Position numbers and translations under genes: made by a program. DNA of 5,926 nt, taken from NCBI GenBank assembly GCA_014381795.1, contig JACNKY010000164.1, positions 1-5,926 of the forward strand, given 5' to 3'. Under the pieces are notes generated by a model. That model was not told where the DNA came from and made no database searches. It saw only the letters and a program-made list of their open reading frames with translations. Each line of letters starts with the position of its first letter. Position 1 is the stretch's first letter. Source of the stretch: Pseudomonadota bacterium. GTDB lineage: Bacteria > SAR324 > NAC60-12. This document shows positions 1 through 5,926 of this stretch, piece after piece.

Positions 1-1
1 C

Positions 2-241
2 GCTGGATCAGTCAGTGCAGTCGCATATCCTCTTTTTAGGACTAAACTGCAGAACTATGAACTTCCTGGCACTTCTGCGGAAGATTTTAGTCAAGCAGAT
101 TCATGGCTCTCTGCCTTAAGTGATTTGGAAGATGATCTTGTCCTAGGGCGGATATCAAAACCTGATTATCAGCAGCAGAAGATATTTTTTCAGCGTGGTT
201 ATCTGGAATGGCAAAAGAAATCAGGAAAGACTAAAGACTGA
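2..241 (+). CDS. C-terminal part of a small membrane protein, CcmI-like (partial)
   Basis: Frame 2 is open from the window edge to a TGA at 239-241, giving the last 79 residues of a protein whose start lies outside the window. The first visible residues (AGSVSAVAYPLFR) look like the end of a membrane segment followed by a short basic stretch. Near the middle is an L-x-x-L-x-D-L-E-D-D-x-x-x-G-R-I-S-x-x-D-Y pattern. This closely resembles the 'aLrDLEfDy..GKlSeeDY' helix found just after the membrane anchor in CcmI/CycH-like cytochrome c biogenesis proteins and in short stand-alone relatives encoded beside ccm genes. The protein ends soon after that helix, so it would be a short CcmI-like protein without a TPR region. 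The family call is from memory of the motif. The neighbouring upstream genes, which would settle it, are not visible. Confidence 0.72.
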   Translation, partial: AGSVSAVAYPLFRTKLQNYELPGTSAEDFSQADSWLSALSDLEDDLVLGRISKPDYQQQKIFFQRGYLEWQKKSGKTKD

Positions 242-250
242 ATTGCTAAA

Positions 251-3200
251 TTAGGAAGAAATTTTCTGTAGCAGCGGCAGCGGTTGATAGCTGAGGTTTT
301 TTCCGGAATCAGTTGCAACTAACGCTCGGGCCAAATTAAGGGTTCCTTCTACAGTTGTGAAATAAGGCAGATTGTGTAAAAGAGCAACTCTCCGAATATG
401 TGTAGAATCTATTGAACGTTTTCTTGAGCGAGTAGTGTTTACAATCAGTGCCACCTCGTTACGCTCAAGGTATTCAAAAATATTTCCTGCTTCTTTGCGG
501 TCCAAACTTGTTTTTTCAAGATTTGTGACACCCGCTTTTTGCAACACTTTAAAAGTTCCTGCTGTGGCTAATATTTTACGACCAGCCTGCTGAAATTCGA
601 ATGCCGCAGGAATCATTTCCTGCTTATCCTGATCGGTCACACCGATAAAAACGCAACCTTCCTTTATCTCTGACTGATAAGCCGCAATCTGAGCTTTTAT
701 AAAAGCTTCTTCAAGATTTTTTCCGCGTCCCATTACTTCACCGGTTGATTTCATTTCAGGACCAAGTTCTGTATCCGCCCCGGAAAAACTAACGAAAGGA
801 AATACCGTTTCCTTGACTGAAACTGTTTGAGGAGCCTCATAGCTAAAATCAATTTCACTCAAATTTAGTCCGAGCATTAGCCATGTTGCATACTTCGCCA
901 GAGGGTGACCGATGGCTTTACTGACAAACGGAACAGTCCTTGATGCCCGCGGATTGACTTCAATAAGAAATATTTCATTATCTTTAACCGCAAATTGGAT
1001 GTTCATTAATCCTTTCACACTGAGTTCTTTGGCCAGAGCTTTCCCCTGTTCTTCGAGTCTGCATAACATAGTTGAAGTCAAATTTTGCGGTGGTATTATA
1101 CAGGCGCTGTCACCTGAGTGAATGCCTGCGCGTTCCACGTGCTCCAGTATACCACCCAATTCAAAGTTTTTTCCGTCACCCAACAGATCCATATCAATTT
1201 CGATTGCACCCTGCAAAAACTGGTCTATCAAAACAGGATGCTCTGGAGAAACTTTTATAGCTTCTTTGAAATATTCCCCCAGTTCTTTTGCAGATTCTGC
1301 AACCATCATAGCTCGTCCTCCCAGAACATAAGAGGGTCGCACAAGGATGGGATATCCTATTTTTTCAGCAATCTTTTCTGCGTCTTTTAGTGAACGAGCC
1401 ATACCATTTCTGGGCTGTTTCAGTTTCAGTTTCTTCAACATCTTGGCAAATTTTTCACGATCCTCAGCCCGGTCAATACTTTCAAAAGGAGTTCCGAACA
1501 AACGAACACCTGCGTCATTTAGTTGTTGTGCCAGTTTAAGTGGAGTTTGCCCACCGAGTTGGACAATCACCCCAAGCGGCTGTTCGAGGTCGATCACATG
1601 CATTACATCTTCAAAGGTAATCGGCTCAAAATATAGACGATTCGAAGTATCATAATCAGTACTCACAGTTTCCGGATTACAGTTGAGCATAATCGATTCA
1701 TAACCAAGTTCACGTACAGCCCAGGACGCATGCACACAACAATAATCAAACTCAATTCCCTGACCTATACGATTCGGGCCTGAACCTAAAATGAGTACTT
1801 TTGCTTTTTCAGTAGGAAGCGACTCATTTTCCTCATCATAGGTCGAATAATAATATGGCGTTTCTGATTCAAATTCAGCAGCACAAGTATCAACTTGTTT
1901 GAAAACCGGAAGTACATTCCATTCATAACGCATATTATGAATCCTACTTTCAGTTACATTAAGTAATTCTGCAATACGTTGATCAGAAAATCCGAGCCTC
2001 TTCCATTTCCTTAATTTAACCGGTGATATTTCCGATAATTCAGTCTTCAGGATAAGCTGTTCTTCTTCAATTAAACTCCGGATTTGCCATAAAAACCAGG
2101 GATCAATCCCTGTCTGTTCAAAAAGCGCCTCGTCTGTCCAGCCCTGTCTCATTGCGTCAGCAACGTACCAGATGCGAGTACTACCTACAGTTTGGAGTTG
2201 CTCCTCCAGAATCTCTTCTGTTGTTTTATAATCATCATCATAATCCGGAGCATTGAGCCCTGTATGACCTGTTTCCAAAGAGCGTAAAGCTTTTTGAAAA
2301 GATTCCCTGAAGGTACGTCCAATCGCCATTATTTCTCCAACTGACTGCATCTGTGTACCGAGACGGTCATCTGTCATGGAAAATTTTTCAAAGGCAAACC
2401 TCGGTATTTTTGTCACCACGTAATCAATAGAAGGTTCAAAAGAGGCAGGTGTTTTTTTTGTAATATCGTTTGGAATTTCGTCAAGAGTGTAACCAATTGC
2501 CAACTTGGCGGCAATTTTTGCAATTGGAAATCCTGTGGCTTTAGAAGCAAGAGCTGAACTTCGTGAAACTCTAGGATTCATTTCAATTACAAGTATTTCA
2601 CCGTCAACCGGATTAACGGCAAATTGCACGTTAGAACCTCCAGTATCAACACCAATTTCACGCATAATTTTGATCGACATATCCCGCAGATTTTGATATT
2701 CCCAGTCTGTCAGTGTCTGTGCAGGGGCAACAGTAATGCTGTCACCGGTGTGGACACCCATGGGATCAAGATTTTCAATCGAACAAATAATGACCACATT
2801 ATCTTTATGATCCCGCATAACCTCCAGCTCATATTCTTTCCAGCCGATGATTGACTGTTCGACTAATACTTCATTAGTCGGTGATACTGCCAGACCGTGG
2901 GAAACGATACGGGCTAATTCATCATATGTATGAGCAATTCCGCCGCCGGCGCCTCCTAAAGTAAAGGATGGTCTGATGATAAACGGAAATGGATGTGTTT
3001 CTGTCAGAATTTTTACTTCTTCAAGCGAATGGACAATGGAACTTTTAGGCATGCCGAGACCAATCTTATCCATTGCCTTCAGGAACAACTCCCGATTTTC
3101 TGCCTTATTTATTGCCTCAATGGAAGCGCCGATAAGTTCCACACCGTATTTTTTCAATACTCCATGTTCATGAAGTTTAATCGCCATATTGAGCGCAGTC

Positions 3201-3478
3201 TGTCCCCCCATGGTGGGTAATATAACATCCGGTTTCTCCTGCTCAATGATCGATTCCAGCGCGCTTATTGTAATTGGTTCAATATATGTTGCGTCCACCA
3301 GTCCGGGATCGGTCATGATGGTGGCAGGATTACTGTTGATTAAAACAACCCTGTAGCCCTCTTCCTTGAGAGCTTTACAGGCCTGTGTTCCGCTGTAGTC
3401 AAATTCACAGGCTTGCCCAATCACGATTGGACCTGATCCTATTAGCAAAACAGTTTTTATGTCTGTACGCTTTGGCAT
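251..3478 (-). CDS. carB: Carbamoyl-phosphate synthase large subunit
   Basis: CarB makes carbamoyl phosphate from bicarbonate, ammonia (delivered from glutamine by CarA) and two ATP, feeding pyrimidine and arginine synthesis in the cytoplasm. At 1075 aa it matches the usual length (E. coli 1073). The two homologous halves are clear. The first ATP-grasp unit has [17 protein letters not shown] at residues 14-30, Arg129, Arg169 in [12 protein letters not shown], Glu215, Gln285, and Glu299/Asn301 in [11 protein letters not shown], at the same numbers as in E. coli. An oligomerisation region spans about 404-555. The second ATP-grasp unit has [15 protein letters not shown] at 565-579, [12 protein letters not shown] at 714-725 and EVNPRASRT near 840. 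The C-terminal MGS-like allosteric domain (about 940-1075) keeps ATAGTF (971-976) and NTTRSRK (1014-1020), so UMP/ornithine-type control is plausible. The start [14 protein letters not shown] is canonical, although no good Shine-Dalgarno precedes it. It follows the DUF218 gene by 23 bases; carA is not in the window. No frameshift or missing key residue was seen. Confidence 0.98.
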   Translation of the reverse strand: MPKRTDIKTVLLIGSGPIVIGQACEFDYSGTQACKALKEEGYRVVLINSNPATIMTDPGLVDATYIEPITISALESIIEQEKPDVILPTMGGQTALNMAIKLHEHGVLKKYGVELIGASIEAINKAENRELFLKAMDKIGLGMPKSSIVHSLEEVKILTETHPFPFIIRPSFTLGGAGGGIAHTYDELARIVSHGLAVSPTNEVLVEQSIIGWKEYELEVMRDHKDNVVIICSIENLDPMGVHTGDSITVAPAQTLTDWEYQNLRDMSIKIMREIGVDTGGSNVQFAVNPVDGEILVIEMNPRVSRSSALASKATGFPIAKIAAKLAIGYTLDEIPNDITKKTPASFEPSIDYVVTKIPRFAFEKFSMTDDRLGTQMQSVGEIMAIGRTFRESFQKALRSLETGHTGLNAPDYDDDYKTTEEILEEQLQTVGSTRIWYVADAMRQGWTDEALFEQTGIDPWFLWQIRSLIEEEQLILKTELSEISPVKLRKWKRLGFSDQRIAELLNVTESRIHNMRYEWNVLPVFKQVDTCAAEFESETPYYYSTYDEENESLPTEKAKVLILGSGPNRIGQGIEFDYCCVHASWAVRELGYESIMLNCNPETVSTDYDTSNRLYFEPITFEDVMHVIDLEQPLGVIVQLGGQTPLKLAQQLNDAGVRLFGTPFESIDRAEDREKFAKMLKKLKLKQPRNGMARSLKDAEKIAEKIGYPILVRPSYVLGGRAMMVAESAKELGEYFKEAIKVSPEHPVLIDQFLQGAIEIDMDLLGDGKNFELGGILEHVERAGIHSGDSACIIPPQNLTSTMLCRLEEQGKALAKELSVKGLMNIQFAVKDNEIFLIEVNPRASRTVPFVSKAIGHPLAKYATWLMLGLNLSEIDFSYEAPQTVSVKETVFPFVSFSGADTELGPEMKSTGEVMGRGKNLEEAFIKAQIAAYQSEIKEGCVFIGVTDQDKQEMIPAAFEFQQAGRKILATAGTFKVLQKAGVTNLEKTSLDRKEAGNIFEYLERNEVALIVNTTRSRKRSIDSTHIRRVALLHNLPYFTTVEGTLNLARALVATDSGKNLSYQPLPLLQKISS

Positions 3479-3501
3479 AATATTGGTATTAAAATTACAG
3501 C

Positions 3502-4251
3502 TTATATCCAGCCTGATAATTTGTAACTAAGTAATCCAAAATATTCATGTGAAATAGTCTGGATGCGATTAAAATTTGCCCAGTCAAAGTAACGCCACCA
3601 ATGGATGGACTCTTTTCTATATGACTGATTTGCAGCATATGCAAAAGCCTCGATGCCTAATTTGTTAAAGACAGAAACGAGGCGAAATAAATGGTAATCA
3701 TGAGAAACCAGCAGGACAGTTTTTAACTTTAAACGTTTCAATATTTTAGAAGTTTCTATTCCATTTCTATAGGTGTCTGCAGAACGGTTTTCAATGATGA
3801 TGTTATCAGGTGGAACTCCCATTCCCTGTAGAATAATAGCCATACCTTTGATGTTTACCGGTGGAAGGTACGGCTTGGTTACTCCGCCCGTAATAATAAC
3901 AAGCGGTGCTACTCCTTCTAAATATAATTTAGCCGCAGCGTATGCTCTCAGGGCAGAACCTGGTGTTGGTGCTCCCGAACCGTGAACTCCTGCGGAAGCG
4001 ACAACAATCGCGTCACTGTTGTGTTTTTCACTTTTTGGAGTTAAATATTTTAAAGGCAGATAAATAACTTGAAAAAAGAGCGTGTTACTTCCAAGTAAAA
4101 GGATCACCCAACTTGCTAACAGAATGCGATATGAAAGTTTATAATGGTGCCTGTGCCTGTACATAAACAGCAACGCACTTGATAATAAAACTAAAAGCAG
4201 TATTGGTCCAAAAACAATGTCTTCAAAAATAAACTTTAAAGGTCGTTCCAT
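3502..4251 (-). CDS. DUF218 (YdcF/SanA/ElyC-type) inner-membrane protein
   Basis: This 249-aa protein has two N-terminal hydrophobic segments (about residues 12-30 and 43-64) separated by a basic His/Arg loop (RHRHHYK), then a soluble DUF218 domain. Family marks are DAIVVASAG (80-88, first strand), R102/A103 and LYLEG (109-113), PLVIITGG (116-123), the E-x-x-S-x-x-T-x-x-N motif at 154-163, VSHDYHLFR (182-190), and a C-terminal [14 protein letters not shown]. The two-helix N-terminus and HEY-G...Y..GW ending are most like ElyC, which in E. coli is linked to envelope and lipid-carrier/peptidoglycan homeostasis. The precise biochemical activity of the family is not settled. The first strand reads VVASAG rather than the more usual VVLGGG. 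The ATG at 4251 gives the expected N-terminus but has no strong ribosome site (AGTAAATAATA precedes it). It lies 23 bases upstream of carB on the same strand, probably in one transcript. Confident as a family member; the ElyC role is inferred. Confidence 0.92.
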   Translation of the reverse strand: MERPLKFIFEDIVFGPILLLVLLSSALLFMYRHRHHYKLSYRILLASWVILLLGSNTLFFQVIYLPLKYLTPKSEKHNSDAIVVASAGVHGSGAPTPGSALRAYAAAKLYLEGVAPLVIITGGVTKPYLPPVNIKGMAIILQGMGVPPDNIIIENRSADTYRNGIETSKILKRLKLKTVLLVSHDYHLFRLVSVFNKLGIEAFAYAANQSYRKESIHWWRYFDWANFNRIQTISHEYFGLLSYKLSGWI

Positions 4252-4392
4252 TATTATTTACTGAGAAAGGTCAGGGACTGTGTTTTATTTTAGCGTTTAA
4301 TAAGTTGTTGAATCATTTTTTTAACTTCTTTCCAAAGATTCAGTGAACTTTAGTTTTTTTGTTTTTTTACAGATTTTCAGCAGACACAAATT

Positions 4393-4770
4393 TCATAATT
4401 CCTCCGGAATTTTTTTTGAAGTTCTGTTGTCAGACTTCATATTTAATTTGTCCGTTAATTTCAGAGATCCTTCATAAGATCTTTTTATGATTTGGGCGCT
4501 CTTTTCACCTCTGCTTTCACGAGTTAGTTTATTAAGACAGACTCGAAATTCCTGAAGTTCAGGAATCGTTGTTGGATCTTTTAATTTTATACATTTCTGC
4601 GGCTCTTCTTCTTGTGCGAAGGCTTTTCCATTCTCCACAAATTCGCCAAAAAAGACAACACTCACTGAACAGAACAATATAATGTTTAATAAACTCAGAA
4701 CAGAAACTGAGGTCCTGTCAGACATCCTAAATAATAATCTGATAATCTTCGGCTTGAAAGTTGTAGCCAT
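4393..4770 (-). CDS. Hypothetical small exported or membrane-anchored protein, two conserved-looking cysteines
   Basis: I do not recognise this 125-aa protein. The first 15 residues are basic and moderately hydrophobic. Met16 starts a second plausible N-terminus (MSDRTS), followed by a hydrophobic core at 22-41 and GKAFAQEEE, where cleavage after A-F-A (residue 52) would fit signal peptidase I. The mature part would be about 73 residues, charged and probably helical, with Cys60 and Cys78 that could form a disulfide in the periplasm. Cys34 is inside the hydrophobic core and there is no clean lipobox. Upstream of the first ATG there is AAGAG only 2 bases away, and upstream of Met16 an AGG directly abutting, so the start is undecided. 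The reading frame has the pattern of a secreted protein, which argues that it is real. It is the first - strand gene upstream of the DUF218-carB pair but is separated from it by 141 bases, so operon membership is uncertain. Confidence 0.6.
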   Translation of the reverse strand: MATTFKPKIIRLLFRMSDRTSVSVLSLLNIILFCSVSVVFFGEFVENGKAFAQEEEPQKCIKLKDPTTIPELQEFRVCLNKLTRESRGEKSAQIIKRSYEGSLKLTDKLNMKSDNRTSKKIPEEL

Positions 4771-4780
4771 ATCTCTTATT

Positions 4781-4808
4781 TTTACAGGTTAGAGTTTAGT
4801 CTTATTTT
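4781..4808 (+). promoter_or_regulatory. Candidate sigma-70 promoter for the 171-aa gene
   Basis: TTTACA at 4781-4786 (5 of 6 to TTGACA) and TATTTT at 4803-4808 (4 of 6 to TATAAT) are 16 bases apart. This would place the transcript start about 40 bases before the ATG at 4854. The site lies in the 83-base region between two divergent genes, where a promoter is expected. The region is AT-rich, so a chance match is possible. Confidence 0.3.
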
Positions 4809-4837
4809 TAAATAATTTTTTGCAGTAATGCTGTTTC

Positions 4838-4843
4838 AAAAGG
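4838..4843 (+). promoter_or_regulatory. Ribosome binding site for the 171-aa gene
   Basis: AAAAGG lies 10 bases before the ATG at 4854 and is the only purine-rich Shine-Dalgarno-like string near it. It supports the start at 4854. The nearby upstream ATG at 4828 is in another frame. Confidence 0.4.
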
Positions 4844-4853
4844 TTTCCAAATC

Positions 4854-5369
4854 ATGTTAAAACTATTCATTGCAGCTTTCTCTGTAGCCCTGTTGTACTG
4901 GCTCTGGAGCAAAAAAAATAAGATATTTGCCAACCGAAACAACAAGGTTGATCCATTTATCACGACAATTGAAGCAATTGAACTGCAAACCTTTTTAGCT
5001 TGGGACACACCTCGTTCATGTCTTGAAAGTGACGGAATACGTTACGGCAAGCAATTTAAGCTAAAATTTCCACCAGAACTACCACATGAGCCGGGATGCC
5101 GTTGTGAAGCCACGAAGCTATTTTATACATCTGATGATGTTTTTCAAGGTACTTCGCCGATTTTAACACACAAGTCGGCTTTGGGAGACATTAGCGCTAA
5201 AGATGCATTATTGCTAAAAAACATTTTACTCAAGATAATAAATAATCCTGAAGCAGACAGTTTTACCGATTTTATGTCACAGTTTGAGTCAAGTAGTTTT
5301 TCAACAGATATTCGTACGCAGGCAATTATCCTGTTAGAACAGGCGTTTAAAGCAGCAAAAAATGAATGA
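4854..5369 (+). CDS. Hypothetical membrane-anchored protein with MuF-like / Cys-His motif
   Basis: This 171-aa protein is not one I can name. Residues 3-18 form a single hydrophobic segment (LFIAAFSVALLYWLW) followed by SKKNK, so the rest should sit in the cytoplasm. Residues 46-99 hold a compact motif: W50, D51, R54, C56, D60-G61, F68, P73-P74, H78, then PGCRC (80-84), and further on YTSDDVFQG (91-99). The W-D-x-x-R...DG...PP...H-x-P-x-CRC order resembles the C-terminal signature of phage Mu F/SPP1 gp7 head proteins. It also resembles a small bacterial membrane-protein family with a G-K-R-F...E-A-P-x-L-P...C...C-x-C-x-Y...D-R-R pattern. C56, H78, C82 and C84 could bind a metal. The last 70 residues are polar and probably helical, without a recognised domain. 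AAAAGG 10 bases upstream supports the start. The gene is divergent from the 125-aa gene and lies 97 bases before a PBP gene on the same strand. Certain as a gene by appearance; function unknown. Confidence 0.8.
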   Translation: MLKLFIAAFSVALLYWLWSKKNKIFANRNNKVDPFITTIEAIELQTFLAWDTPRSCLESDGIRYGKQFKLKFPPELPHEPGCRCEATKLFYTSDDVFQGTSPILTHKSALGDISAKDALLLKNILLKIINNPEADSFTDFMSQFESSSFSTDIRTQAIILLEQAFKAAKNE

Positions 5370-5410
5370 ATAAAACAGCAAGTCTTGAGTTTAGCACAAC
5401 GGCCTTCTGA

Positions 5411-5440
5411 CTTACAGCAAACCAGCAGTAGAAATATAAA
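5411..5440 (+). promoter_or_regulatory. Candidate sigma-70 promoter for the PBP gene
   Basis: CTTACA at 5411-5416 (4 of 6) and TATAAA at 5435-5440 (5 of 6) are 18 bases apart, giving a predicted transcript start about 20 bases before the ATG at 5467. It lies in the 97-base gap after the 171-aa gene. It suggests the PBP gene may have its own promoter, but the match could be chance. Confidence 0.3.
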
Positions 5441-5466
5441 TCCAAATTAGAAAAAGCAGACACACA

Positions 5467-5926
5467 ATGAAAAGGCTGACTCGGTTTATCAAGTGGACAT
5501 TCTGGTTAGTTATAATTACAGGTGTTATTTCCGTGTCTGCTCTCGGCGTATTTCTGTTTGAACTCAGTAAAACTTTACCGCAAAATCTGGAGGACGAACT
5601 CCACAAAAGGAATGATGTTTTACCGACTGTTCTTTATGACCGTGAAGGTAATCAGATTGAAGAACTTTTTATCCAGAGAAGGATAGTAGTTCCCTACAAA
5701 CAATTTCCTCCACATCTTGTGCAGGCACTTGTTGCCAGTGAAGATTCTCGTTTTTTCTCTCACCTCGGAATAGACCCGCTGAGAATCCCCATAGCTTTCC
5801 TTGCTAATCTTAGAGCAGGCCGTATTGTTCAAGGTGCAAGTACCCTGACTCAGCAAACAGCGAGACTGTTTTTGTTGACCAGAGAAAAGCAGCTTGTCCG
5901 TAAACTCAGGGAGATGTTGCTTGCTT
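5467..5926 (+). CDS. Class A penicillin-binding protein (PBP1A-type), N-terminal part, cut by window end
   Basis: The first 153 codons of a bifunctional peptidoglycan synthase are visible; the gene runs off the window in frame. Residues 10-33 are a signal-anchor membrane helix after a basic start (MKRLTR), which places the enzyme in the periplasm. LPTVLYDREGN is the usual PBP1A lead-in, absent from the monofunctional transglycosylase MtgA. The GT51 transglycosylase domain shows EDSRFFSHLGID with catalytic Glu92, then QGASTLTQQTAR (122-133) and REKQLVRKLREMLLA, the equivalents of family motifs 1 to 3. It would polymerise lipid II into glycan strands; the transpeptidase domain with SxxK would lie beyond the window. 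The family position after QQ is usually Leu and here is Thr131. A stop codon at 5437 limits upstream extension, and ATG 5467 is the only good start, though no clear Shine-Dalgarno precedes it. PBP1A (mrcA/ponA type) is most likely; the exact subclass cannot be fixed from this part. Confidence 0.93.
   Translation, partial: MKRLTRFIKWTFWLVIITGVISVSALGVFLFELSKTLPQNLEDELHKRNDVLPTVLYDREGNQIEELFIQRRIVVPYKQFPPHLVQALVASEDSRFFSHLGIDPLRIPIAFLANLRAGRIVQGASTLTQQTARLFLLTREKQLVRKLREMLLA

Noticed and set aside
278..302. CAGC...GCTG hairpin followed by six T on the + strand, as a terminator for the first gene
   Set aside because: The stem is only 4 bp with an 8-base loop and three bases separate it from the T run; it lies inside the carB coding sequence. 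Too weak to call.
372..3220. Several open frames of 60-100 codons on the + strand
   Set aside because: All lie antisense to carB, which is complete and fully conserved; none shows a recognisable domain or ribosome site.
3773..3985. 70-codon + strand frame
   Set aside because: Antisense shadow of the DUF218 gene.
4354..4370. A7-C-A7 tract on the - strand, read as a ribosomal frameshift site (A AAA AAC twice)
   Set aside because: It lies after the stop codon of the 125-aa gene and the 9-codon frame, with no downstream gene frame to shift into.
4252..4392. Promoter or terminator for the DUF218-carB pair in the 141-base gap
   Set aside because: No hexamer pair with good matches and 16-18 base spacing was found on the - strand, and no G+C hairpin with a T run. 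The gap is simply A/T-rich.
4808..5008. 66-codon - strand frame overlapping the start of the 171-aa gene
   Set aside because: Overlaps the membrane segment and start of the better supported + strand gene; no family features.
5412..5856. Two - strand frames of 64 and 78 codons
   Set aside because: Antisense to the PBP gene, whose GT51 motifs fix the coding strand.

Overview
This window looks like ordinary chromosomal DNA from a Gram-negative bacterium, moderately AT-rich by eye. Three things point that way: a cytochrome c biogenesis-type membrane protein fragment, a DUF218 (YdcF/SanA/ElyC-type) inner-membrane protein, and the start of a class A penicillin-binding protein. A deltaproteobacterial or related lineage (SAR324, Nitrospinota) would fit the CcmI-like tail and the protein style. 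That is an impression, not a proven assignment.

Layout: (1) Bases 2-241, + strand, hold the last 79 codons of a small membrane protein resembling CcmI-type proteins. (2) Bases 251-3478, - strand, hold a complete carB (carbamoyl-phosphate synthase large subunit, 1075 aa). It faces the first gene tail to tail with only 9 bases between the stops. (3) Bases 3502-4251, - strand, hold a DUF218 membrane protein 23 bases upstream of carB, so the two are probably co-transcribed. (4) Bases 4393-4770, - strand, hold an unrecognised 125-aa protein with an N-terminal export or anchor segment and two cysteines outside it. (5) An 83-base divergent intergenic region follows. (6) Bases 4854-5369, + strand, hold an unrecognised 171-aa protein with one N-terminal membrane segment and a compact Cys/His motif. 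(7) Bases 5467-5926, + strand, hold the first 153 codons of a class A PBP with its GT51 transglycosylase motifs; it runs off the window.

How the genes relate: carB supplies carbamoyl phosphate for pyrimidine and arginine synthesis; carA is not in the window. The DUF218 protein and the PBP both belong to families tied to the cell envelope or peptidoglycan, and both small unknown proteins look membrane-associated or exported, so the right half has an envelope flavour. No mobile element, CRISPR array, rRNA or tRNA was recognised. No previously undescribed multi-gene system is evident. The item most worth following up is the 171-aa protein, whose W-D-x-x-R...C...DG...PP...H-x-P-G-C-R-C pattern resembles the phage Mu F-type head protein signature and also a small Cys-rich family of bacterial membrane proteins.
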